Below are positions 1 through 10,500 of a stretch of 64,000 bases of DNA, in pieces (within the stretch, counting starts at the first letter, position 1; each line of letters begins with the position of its first letter). The position numbers were made by a program, and so were the translations under genes. Below the pieces are notes generated by a model. That model was given only the letters and a program-made list of their open reading frames with translations, did no database searches and had not been told where the DNA came from. Source of the stretch: Lepidonotus clava. Its lineage: Eukaryota > Annelida > Polychaeta > Phyllodocida > Polynoidae. Location of the stretch: NCBI GenBank assembly GCA_936440205.1, contig OW387149.1:28659151-28723150 (forward strand), read 5' to 3'.

Positions 1-760
1 ATGACAGAAAACTAGCAGTGACACTCTTTCCATTTTGTATCTATATACAATTAATATTTTTCAAGTTGGTTTGAAAATTCATTCATTTTAGAAAGATATA
101 TAGCAAATATTTGTAAATTTTCAATAGGTTTCCAGAGTTTTTGTCTACAAAATCAGTTGGAATTAGCCTGCAGGTGCTTAAAAATTAGTATATCAGCTAT
201 CTGTGGTAGAGAAAATTAGATAAGTCAATGTGTGCTGTTAAAGAAATAGCCCACTATCCAACTCCAAGGCCTACTAAACCTAGGGTTACATTTTAGGTTC
301 ATTTTCACTTTGATGCTATAGATATGCGAGCACAAACATTAATATTGATAAGAGTAACATGCGATATTTGTTTCATTTCCCACTAATATATGTAATACAA
401 AGAAGAATGGCCAGAGATCAGTTGGTTAGAAATTATAACTTAATAAAATTCTTTGAACAAATGAAATTAAAAACAGTGGGATTTTACCAGTAGTTGTCTA
501 TAAAGATTCCAGGTGGCAGCACTAACTTAGAAATAGTTATTGTTGATATCGTTATCTTTCTTTCATGAATTAGTGTGTTGGAACCCTAAATATATGCAGT
601 TGATTTGTCCAAAGTGTATCAACATCCCTATACCTTCTTCCTGTGTACTTAACTGATAGCACTGATGTACTCAAACACCCAACTAAATCCCCTTTGTGGA
701 TACATTATAATGCACTGTATATAAGACCTATCCCCTAGCATTAAGTTGATACTCTTCCAG

Positions 761-907
761 GGTCGCTATGTGTGGGACTTCTTTGAAGGTCTCAAGTGGA
801 AGAGGCTCGCAGCAACGATGAAGAACGGCGATGCGCCAACCTCGATGTATGATATAGGCCGATCCACCCCCAACCCTACGAGTGAAGCTCTAAGCCCCAG
901 TGTGTGA
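761..907 (+). CDS. Alternative terminal coding exon A, possible lipid phosphate phosphatase (PLPP) C-terminus
   Basis: A good acceptor (actcttccag) precedes a 49-codon open stretch ending in TGA. It starts GRYVWDFFEGLKWKRLAAT and continues as a polar Ser/Thr/Pro-rich tail. The start resembles the region just after the last membrane helix of PLPP/PAP2 phosphatases, where the family has a V-x-D-F-F motif before a divergent cytosolic tail; that match is short and from memory. Upstream exons would lie left of the window. The exon is entered in phase 0, the same phase as the exon at 1712, and the two share the pattern V-W-x-x-F-E near their starts. They therefore look like duplicated, mutually exclusive last exons. 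That this is a terminal coding exon is fairly secure; the family is tentative. Confidence 0.5.
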   Translation, partial: GRYVWDFFEGLKWKRLAATMKNGDAPTSMYDIGRSTPNPTSEALSPSV

Positions 908-1711
908 TAAGTGTGAGTCTGAATTTTAAGGATTTCCTCTTAGAAAATAAGATATTTACTGCTGGCACGTGATTATAACAGTGTATTAACAGGGAAGCCA
1001 TTTTTCCTGCTTTTTCCGAATTTCCGGATTTTTGTCACTGTCATAATTTCTACAAAAGTGAAAAATTTTAAGAAAAAAACATTACATTTGTATTCTTGAA
1101 GACATCTCTTTTTAATGTCAGAAAGAACGAAATATATGATTCTATTTCTTTTATTTGTCCTGTCTAAAATCCGGATTTTTTTTCCTGCCTAAAATCAGGA
1201 AGGTTTTTTCACGAATTTCCGGATTATTCAGGAACATAGAGTGGCATCTCTCTGTGTAAAAATTGTGTGAAGAGTAACAGGTCTAAAGAATTTTCTGTCT
1301 GGGTTCTTTTTCCATGAGTTAAGAAATAAGCTCAATTCCTCTCTTAACCAAACCAAAATATATTTCACTTTAATTAATCGATAATTTCTAGGTCAAATAA
1401 AAAACAAATGTCTGCATGTTTTTAGGGTTTCCTTTAAGTGTAAATAATCCTAAAATTGTTCGGATATGATAAAACAACTGCTTACGTACGAAACCATATT
1501 GCCCCTAGCTTAAGCCCTTCCCAATCTTAGACGTAACAAAATCCTTATGTTCCTAAAATAATACTTGACAAGAACGTAAGGGATACAAACAGTATCATTG
1601 TCAATGTCATACGAGTTAAAGTGTCATTTTCTGTAAGTAATTCATATACATGTACTATTATTGGAAAAATGATTAAACCTTGAACATAGAAATATTAACT
1701 TTTTTCTTCAG

Positions 1712-1852
1712 GCACTGTTTGTGTGGAACCACTTTGAGCAGAAGGCTGTGGCAGAGAACGAAGAACTCCACCCAATCCTCCCGAGATATTCGTCCACAGC
1801 GAACACCATCACCCGAAATGGCTACACGCAATCAACCAGCCAAAAACTATAG
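1712..1852 (+). CDS. Alternative terminal coding exon B of the same left-hand gene
   Basis: Acceptor tttttcttcag precedes 47 codons in phase 0 ending in TAG. The protein begins ALFVWNHFEQKAVAENEEL and ends as a Ser/Thr-rich tail. It aligns at its start with the exon at 761 (V-W-x-x-F-E) but differs completely afterwards, so it would swap the cytosolic C-terminus. The likely family is PLPP/PAP2 lipid phosphatase, inferred only from this short post-membrane pattern. A polyadenylation signal lies about 285 bp downstream, consistent with a true 3' end here. Confidence 0.5.
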   Translation, partial: ALFVWNHFEQKAVAENEELHPILPRYSSTANTITRNGYTQSTSQKL

Positions 1853-2136
1853 CAATCAAAGAGATATGGTTCCACAAACAGTAGAAAAGTAATATCACTG
1901 GTGGACTCGGCTGAGGAGTGGCACCGCTCTCGGCCGGTACTCGCTGCGGGTTTTTTGTCCGCGGGGCGCGGCTGCTCCTACAGGGCAAGGTCAAAAGGTC
2001 ATCAGCGACAAGCAATCACTAGTAACTCAATGGGAAGCCATGAGTACATTCAGCTGTAGAGTCAGACTGCTTAGGTGGGAGTTTAGTAATAGGATTTGGG
2101 GTTTGCTTAGTTACACAGCAAATTAGAAGCTTCAGT

Positions 2137-2142
2137 AATAAA
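2137..2142 (+). terminator. AATAAA polyadenylation signal candidate
   Basis: AATAAA stands about 285 bp after the stop codon at 1852, with a GC-rich 3' untranslated stretch between them (about 1900-1990). It is the best-placed candidate for ending the transcript that uses exon B. A hexamer alone is weak evidence. Confidence 0.35.
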
Positions 2143-3352
2143 TACAGGGATGCCATTTTTTAATTTTTGTTTTGCATTTTTCATGTGTTTAATGCTTAAA
2201 GATTGAACATAGGGATGTGCCATAAATTTATTGTATAATCTGGGAAGAAATTATCGCATTGGTGTATTTATACAACACGTTTTTGACCAGTGAAGAAGTT
2301 ATATTTGAATTTGTTTATTGTTCAATTTCCCTGAGTTGGCTTGAAATTGTATGCGTGTCTAAAAGAATTGTATACTCATTGCTTTTAAACTGCGAAAAAC
2401 CTGATCGCCCATTCTAGTGCCACGATTTGCCAAATGGTTGTCTACAGCATGCATATATATTCACCAAGGTTTTATCATGAGAAATTTATTATTAGTTCTA
2501 TAGTATAGAGCTGACACTGGTAGTTGCTCACTATATCGATTCTAGATTTCTAATATTGATTTAGTCTTAGACCTCAAATAGCTTCCACAGTAAATATCCT
2601 AGAACCGACTTTATCAGGCGAGTTTGAACCATTTAAATCACTCAGAATGTAAATCGAAAGGGTTTCACAAGGTATGCATTTAAATTGCCAGAGAGGGTTT
2701 AAAAAGTTTCAAATCTGCGAATCTATGTTGCCACTCATAGTATTGTGTGAGTGGGATGGGTTCATTATATTACATAAGTAGCTCGTTCAAATGGTGCCTC
2801 TGTAGAGTAGTTTACCAATGTACAAGAAAGCATATCTCTTATTGTTCCTGAAAGGAACTGTGTATATACCCTATCACTAAGGATAGGGAACTATAAGGCC
2901 AAGTAGCAAAGAACAAACTTGTTCATTTTACAACTAAAACAGTTTTGCTTGAAGCTTTTATCATGTTGCAGATTTTATAACTAGAGTAGTGCCTGGCATT
3001 AGCTTTTATAGTTGGTTTGTATCAAATTGAAAACCTGATAAGAATGGTCTCACTCATGGACAGTGATACTCAAATGGTGTTCAGAAAATGTCACTTTTTA
3101 TTTTTACCTGCGTTCTTTAATTATCAGGGTGCCCACACAAGTATCAGATTGATTTGATACATTTTGAGTGTCTTGCATTTGATCTTATTCAAAGAAAATG
3201 CCTTAAAAACGTCTCGACTGATTCTGATTTCAGAATGGTTCATTTGTTGTGATACATGAATTAACAGTGACAGCCAACTGTCTACGTGTAAAATCGTATT
3301 TATGACAATTGTTCTAGTCCAGTGGCTGAGATGTCTCATGATTTATAAAGCT

Positions 3353-3582
3353 TTAAGCCCCATTACCCACTAGTCTGACTCAGCTCGCAAATCGGCCAAT
3401 TACTTTCAAAGAATTGGCCGTTTTGTGCACTGATTCAGATCACCAATCAGTGTACAAATTGAAATGTACATGTTTGATGTTAATCGGTGTCAACATTAGC
3501 CGATAATTCCTGTAGAAAGAGCCGATTTTAGCGCTGGTCAGTCAGCTGACAGTCAAATTCGCCTAGTGGGTATTGGACTTAA
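3353..3582. mobile_element. TTAA-flanked MITE (piggyBac-like target duplication)
   Basis: Bounded by TTAA on both sides. Inverted ends: left CCCCATTACCCACTAG, right CTAGTGGGTATTGGAC. The inside contains ATCGGC/GCCGAT-type words also seen in the copies at 13209, 55060 and 55263. A TTAA target duplication is characteristic of the piggyBac group. It has no coding capacity, so it is non-autonomous. Confidence 0.65.
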
Positions 3583-3596
3583 GTATTAGAAATCTT

Positions 3597-3867
3597 GGTG
3601 AGACGTGGCTAGGTGTTCACAACTTTTCGATGCTACCGCTTGAAGTGCCTGGATCCTGGGATCAGGCTATGATTGGTGCTCTCTCTGCTCTCCATGGTAA
3701 CCATTGTAAGTGGCTCAGGTCACTGAGTGACCCAGGGATGGCTGACTCCCAGGCACCAGGGGTGCAGGGTAGTTTGCAGAGGGGTTGCTGTTGCCTCTGA
3801 GTGAGGGGCAGGGGCAACCGGTATTTGGGGAGGAGGCAAAGAAGAAGAAAAAAAAAAAAAAAAAAAA
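3597..3867 (+). mobile_element. A-tailed retroposon (SINE-like) with 18-bp target duplications
   Basis: A 271-bp GC-richer insert ends in a run of about 20 A. It is flanked by exact 18-bp direct repeats (TTAAGTATTAGAAATCTT) at 3579-3596 and 3868-3885. A tail plus long duplications are the mark of LINE-driven target-primed insertion. No clear pol III A or B box was recognised, so it may be a SINE of unusual origin or a retroposed RNA. The perfect duplications and uninterrupted tail suggest it is young. The left duplication overlaps the right TTAA of the neighbouring MITE. Confidence 0.65.
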
Positions 3868-6728
3868 TTAAGTATTAGAAATCTTTTAAATCAGTTTCTT
3901 AAATGGCGTGGGCACCCTGATATCGCCTTACTGTGATGTTATACACTGGAACAGTATGACTTGGTTATATTTCTATGATTTCAGTGAGGTTCTTTAGTTG
4001 AGGGAGCGTACATTTGTTTTTTAAGATACCTAGAATGGGGTTTGCTAATGACCTTGAATACTCAAATTAGCGTTCAAATCAAACTGTAGGTGTTACACTT
4101 TTGTAAAGTATAAAGATAAGATCGTTCTTTTGTTTGGTTTTCTAAAGCATTACTTCTTGATTTCACTGAATACACAAACTGGCAAAGATTATCAATCATA
4201 ACCACAATGCGAACTATTGTCCGATTCTGTTTTGTCATAACTATATATGTACCTACTTTTAGTATGGTATTACGATAAGATACAGATTTACTAATCTGAC
4301 TATCAGAGGGTACGAGAAAGTGATTCAAGTATCAAAATAAGGAACTTTTAACTTCATTAAAACATCAAAATCAAGGTAATGTAATCAAAGATAGACCAAA
4401 GGATCTCCTACAAAATCACAAGGAATGGTTGCATATATTATTTGATTTTTGCTTTATTTACAATGTATATCTGCGTACATTCTGCCAAGTGCAGGTCTAA
4501 CATTACATTTAATGCACCGGTGAAGGGAGAAATATCTCAATAATTAACCCCGTATTTTCACTTAGCTAGATCTATATTATAGCACATTGATGAGCATTTC
4601 TTTCAGGACACCAAAGTCTTTCCTCGATTTAAAAAGCATAATAGATTCGTGAAATCGACAATATGGTTGTACACAAGTGAATATCTAATTTATTTTGCTT
4701 ACAATTTAGCTTTAGTTTAGTGTAACTAGAAGATAGCCACACATATTTTAAGATTTTATAATGAATTCTTTACTTCTCTATATCTTTTGTCTAAGTTTCT
4801 CCAACCAGAAACATTATTTTGTTACAATTAGTTCTTTGTGGTAATAATCGTGCTGTTGTTTCTTATACATGTGTTTCAAAGTTGTGGTTTAGATATTGTG
4901 TACGGCAGGGCTTTTAGACGATGAGATGGAAAATGAAGAAATGTGGTAAATGCAAATGGTGCTGTATTTTGTTTGTGTTAGGACATTCTATTCAGTAACA
5001 AGGTCTTTGTACATTCTTTTCAGTATAGTAAAGTGTTTATGTTAGCCAATATCGAAGGTCCATTTGAGTAATGGTAAAATGATATTCTAATGTTATCAAT
5101 GTTGATGAACGTGGGATTTACTGTTTTACAAATGCTAACCTTTTTTAACATTAGTTTTAATTCCGTATCATGTTAGGTAGGTTGATCCATTGGATTAATA
5201 TGTATCGTCCTTGTTCTAAAATTAAAATGGCTTTGTTCAAGAATTCTGTAAGGTTCTGTTAATAATGTGAACATACGTTTTGTTTCTTATAATGTTGATA
5301 GAATTGATGTCTTTTTTACAAGTAGTAATATTTTGACATTTGGCTTGAACATATTGACATATATATCTTCGCGAACGTGGCTTATGTTTAACGGTGCAAA
5401 TAGTTCGATGTAGCATATTGGTGTAGCATATTTCCTCAGAGTAATATTGATGATTATTATAACAATGCAATTTTGTAGGCCTATAGCTAAGGTCAGTATT
5501 TGTATACATAGAATCACTTCTGTCCTTGGAGCACCCACAAAAAATCAATTTGCGAAAAAAAATGTTAAAAAAACTATTTACAAATTCATAAGACAAATCT
5601 ATTACATTTTCATATATTTATTGTATTTGTTCTGTCTGTCACTGTCTGTCAATCAAATTTCAAAAAACGGATAGTTTATACACTGCGTATTTTTCTTTAT
5701 GTTATGATTGAGAATATAACCGAAACACCCCATTTAGATCACTTTAAGAAATATGCAAGTTCAAGACACCAAGTAGTGTATTTTTCCTTTGCAGAAGGCT
5801 TATTCACGGAATAAAGGATTGTTAACCTACAGACTTTGGCATGCCTTCTGCTTCAGCTTATGGTTATGTTTTAAATTACTAGTTAAAATGTTTACCTAAA
5901 AACATTAAAATGTAATGTTTGTCACATGGTAGTTATATTAGCCCCCATATCCACTTTGACGTAATTTCCTCAAACCGTTGGACCAGAGATGAATATTTTT
6001 ACTTTTTTTTTCAGTGGCCCAATTAAATAGAAGGATATCGCATACAATGATCTGCGTATCCCATGATCTAGTTCACTATTTTTGAGCACCTGTTCACAAA
6101 GCATTATCCTAATCGGCTTATCAACAAAATTACATCCATGTAAAGTAACTTTCCCTTTTGCTTTTGACAATCCCTGTTCAGCTACAGCTTTGGCTCCACT
6201 GCCTGACAATAGAGTGAAGTTAAATTGGTCTTGGTCTTACAGTAAAGATTGAGAGTATGACTTGAGTCGTACCCATTGGACACGACTTATCCATCAAGTC
6301 GTATGATGTTCAGTTGTTGAAGATGTATTACTCGATCATGGGGTCATAGGGGGTGCGCAGTAGCTCTGTATATTTAACTTTACACTATATCTACAACAAT
6401 CGAGTTCTAGGCTGTGCCATGGAACGTTTTTTCATTGCTAAGACCAGACAGTTAAAGCTACAACAGCTGAGTTGAGTTTGGCAGTGGGGCCCGGCCTCAG
6501 GTATCCCTCTTTTCTCATAGCTAGAGTTTAAATAAGCGCATAATTATTCTGTCTAGTCTATGTATAGTGTCTGTGGTATCTCTTGATAGGTACAACGGCC
6601 TTAGAATTTAATTACAAGTCCACTTCTTTGGGCATATGATTTGCAATGAGTAAATGTACAGGTCCTCTCATATCATCAGCGCGTCCCTGATTCAACAAGT
6701 CACTTTCCTTAAAGCGTCAGTGTCTCTG

Positions 6729-6899
6729 CAGGGGCGGATACATTGTTTCTGAAAGAGGGGGGTCTGCATGTAGGCCAAGTACTAAAACGTTTCACATTTG
6801 CGCACACATGTGCAACGTTTCTTCCTCTTTCTCAAGTGGGAGGAAGAGTGTAAGTCTCCTGGACACCCCCTCCCCTGGTTCTGCCCCTGAGAAACGTTA
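6729..6899. mobile_element. hAT-like MITE, CAGGGGCGGATNCA family
   Basis: Begins CAGGGGCGGATACA and ends with the inverted counterpart TTCTGCCCCTG. The inside has a G-run and C-run typical of the other copies in this window. It is non-coding. The superfamily is inferred from the CAGNGGCGGATCC-type tip; the target duplication was not established. Confidence 0.5.
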
Positions 6900-7386
6900 G
6901 TGTGCATACATATACCTTTCTTCAGAGCGCCATTGCCTCCGTGTTAAGTGTACAGTGGCAGTGGCAGTGATTCTATGTAAACCCAATCTTCCCTTTCAAT
7001 TTTCATGTCAATCGCTTTCCTAATGGCACCAATCGGGAGCTATGTGTATGTATGAAGAGGCCATTTGCTGATGGTCACAATAGACAATGTCAACATGTTT
7101 TCCATGTGTTGAGAGAGGGGTTCAACAACATAAGTTCCTTCCATCAACAGATTTATGTATAGACAGGATCCTGCACTCCGAATTAGTGTCAGTAGTTTTA
7201 TGTTAGTGTCTAACTCCCACACTTTATCAGAAAGTGTCAGTAGATTTCTGTTTCATATAGGACTAGTGCTTACTGTTCCTGTAGAATTGCTATAGTTCAA
7301 TTCCATGTTTATATCCTTAAGGTGCTAGTGGCTCCATGTTCATAGTATTAATGGCTCTATCTTCAGGGTGTTAATAAGTTATATGT

Positions 7387-7546
7387 TCATGGTGTGAGTG
7401 GCTCTATGTTCATGTAAAAGTCTTTGCCACTGACACGGGCATCCTCCCCTTCGTCCTCCAGGATCTCCCCGATGTCCTCCATCAGCTCGGTGAATGTCGG
7501 CCGTTCACTTGGGGTTTCATGCCAGCACCTCAGCATTATATCGTAA
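7387..7546 (-). CDS. Kinase last exon: end of kinase lobe and C-tail
   Basis: Encodes [18 protein letters not shown], the family's terminal kinase helix region, followed by an acidic linker and the tail [11 protein letters not shown] with TGA. Acceptor AG lies at 7547-7548. It is entered in phase 2. YMN is a likely SH2 docking site. Confidence 0.9.
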
Positions 7547-10500
7547 CTGGAAAATTTAAAACATTCATTGGCAAAAAAAGTTTAATTCACTGATCAATTA
7601 ATTAATACCAAGTAACTCAGGATTTGGTATGTTTCATGTGTAATGTTAAGTATTCTGAAGGATGTAAAACAAAAGGTTATAGAAAATCTCTACCTATTGA
7701 CATTTCTGTGCTTTTACCCCAGGGATATTCCACTATAAAATTGATCATATATCTTGCTTTTAGAGGTAGAATCAATCGTCCATGTTCAATCTAGTCAGAT
7801 CCACAGTAAAGGTAGCGAAATTAGAAAAAGGCCAAAAATAGGCAGAAAATTGAATGGACGCTCTATACACTCATCGTGTTCAAGGTAAATCGGAAGGGTT
7901 TCATGCAAATCTAAGGTGGTTCTGAGGGAGTTCCTGATAAGACATTTTACCAAATTGTTGTATGTCCTAAATTTTAGTGCGTTCCTGACATCCTCGAAAT
8001 CCCCTTTTTAGTTCTTTAGAAAAATGTACATTTCCTCTGGGCAGATCTAAGAAGGTTCAAGATGAGACCTTTTACCGACTTATTATGTGCCATTACCTAA
8101 ACTTTACAATATCTGAGGGGGTTACATACACCCTAGGAAACCTCCTGGGTACGGCATCGAGCGTATGATTGTGATTACGATTTTTTAGTTTCTTAGAAAT
8201 TGTTTGTTGGGGTAGTTTAAAATCAGGCCAAACACTCAGAGCTCTTTCCATACAGTGCAGGGCAATGCTTTTCAGCTTTGGGTGAAGGTACCTATGATAT
8301 GAATCAGTAGACACCAACCAATGTGATCACTACACTACTCTTTCAAAAAGAATGTCAATGGTTATTATTTGTGAAATATCCTGTAGAAAGGGCATCACAC
8401 ACCTAGCCTTTGATGACTGTTAGAGGCACGGGATGAGTTGCCTAAGCCTGTATTCCACTAGGTGATTTTGACTACTAGGAATTAGCTTACTCCAATTAGA
8501 ATATACCCCTGCATGTTACATACCATTTGAAAGGTAATTCAAAATCCTTTCTAATGACATATAACATGGCTATGGTTAGCACACAATCCTTCTTGCGCTC
8601 TTTGAAATCAGGAGTAAAATTGGATAGTGGAATATAGCCTTTAGAAAAACTTACATTTCCTCTGGGCAGAGTTCAGGCCTGCCCATGTGGCCACCAGAGA
8701 GTTTGATTCTAATCACTGAAACTTCTTTAATTATATTGAGATTTTTGAGTTCCTCAGAAAAACTTACGTTTCCTCTGGGCAGAGTTCAGGCCTGCCCATG
8801 TGGCCGCCAGAGAGTTTGATTCTAATCACCCAAACTTCCTAAATTATATTGAGCTTGTTGAGTTCCTCAGAAAAACTTACGTTTCCTCTGGGCAGAGTTC
8901 AGGCCTGGCCATGTGGCCACCAGAGAGTTTGATTCTAATCACCAAAACTTTCTGAATTATATTGATATTTTTGAGTTCCTCAGAAAAACTTACATTTCCT
9001 CCGGGCAGAGTTCAGGCCTGGCCATGCGGCGGCCGGAGCTGATGTAGGCCCGGATGTCCCAGTTAGCTACATCCGGGTAAGGCGTGACCCCGCGGGTCAT
9101 CAGTTCCCATAGTAACACGCCAAAAGACCACTGAAAGACAAACAGGAGAGGACATAGAAAACCACAGACCTTATTATTGTAAGTGGACGTGGTATATCAC
9201 TTACACTGAAACCAGAACACCTATAACAGCTTATGCTAATCTTATACTAGTTTTGATGTGGCTACAATGTCAAAGTAGCTGAGTATAATTAACTGTGTCT
9301 CCACATAGGTGACCAAGAGTTTGGTTGCTGGGCGATAAGTGTTAACCCTTTCTATCATCGGTGGCTAGGCATTGTATTAGCTCTTGGTCACATGGTTGGG
9401 ATGGGTTAGTATTAATAACAAAAGTCTCCATCACCCATTTGCTAACGCCTGAGATGAGACCTTTCACGAACTTGTTGTGTGTCTTGACCTAAAATTTACA
9501 ATATCTCAGGGGGTTCCATACACCCTCGGAACCATCCTCGGTATGGAACTGGGACGGATGATTGTGATTCAGATTTTTTAGTTTCTCAGAAATTTTTTTC
9601 TTGTTTGTTGGGGTAGTTTAACATCAGGCCAACCATCTAGGGCCCTTTACATACAGTGCAGGGTCAGACTATAAGGATATATTATATGGGTCATTGTACC
9701 AGAAAATGTACAATTGCTTATTTTCAGGGTTTTTGAGGTTTTATGAGGTGCTGTATCTCTTCAATACATCAGATGTTATTCAGAATGGTATCAATGGAAA
9801 GAAAACACCATGAGCTTCAATAATATGTTTAGGTTGATGTATTTTTAATAAATATTATAGATACTATGAGGCATTGAAGCCCAGAAAATGGTAAAAAATA
9901 GTGTTTTTCTACAATTACTAGAATTAAAAGTGAGTGCATATTATTTTTTTGGGAGGAAGATGTTAGATATATTGATTATAAACCAAAGCTATGACAGTCC
10001 TGACTTGTTCTAAAAAAATATTGGATATTTTTGGTAAATATTTTTTTTCCAATTGCAAAAAATACATAACATAGTATTGAAAACAAACATCCGTGACCAT
10101 TACTTCAACAGGCTTTAAGAAGGGGTAAGAATAGGGTTAGGAAAAGATCTATAGTACCTACATGAAGACATAAGGTAAATGAAAAATGTGTTAAAAAGGT
10201 TTTATTCTTGTCATTCATGTTGATGTACAAGGGAAGATTAATTGATTTTATACTGATATTGATCACGAACGTTTGCTTTAGATTTTGTCCAACAGATTCT
10301 TAAATTCAAACACATAGTCAATACTCACTATGTTGCAAGTGTATAAGGACATGTACTCAAGGAAAATTACAACAAACGTTTCTGATTATTGAATATTTTG
10401 ATATCACATGAAATTATAATTAATTATGCAAACGTCCGTGATGAAAACAAACATCCGTGATTAAAACGATAAACCTAAAGAAACAGAGTAATAGGGTGTT

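Larger units (their letters stand above)
2143..7386. other. Intergenic DNA between the left-hand gene and the kinase
   Basis: AT-rich sequence without convincing exons on either strand. The open frames here are short and lack splice-site or codon-pattern support. It holds a TTAA-flanked MITE (3353-3582), a retroposon (3597-3867) and a hAT-like MITE (6729-6899). The kinase gene on the minus strand ends at 7387, so its 3' untranslated region must run into this block; no close minus-strand AATAAA stood out. Confidence 0.6.

Noticed and set aside
5237-5674. Overlapping open frames on both strands near 5.2-5.7 kb
   Set aside because: AT-rich, no splice context, no recognisable protein pattern.
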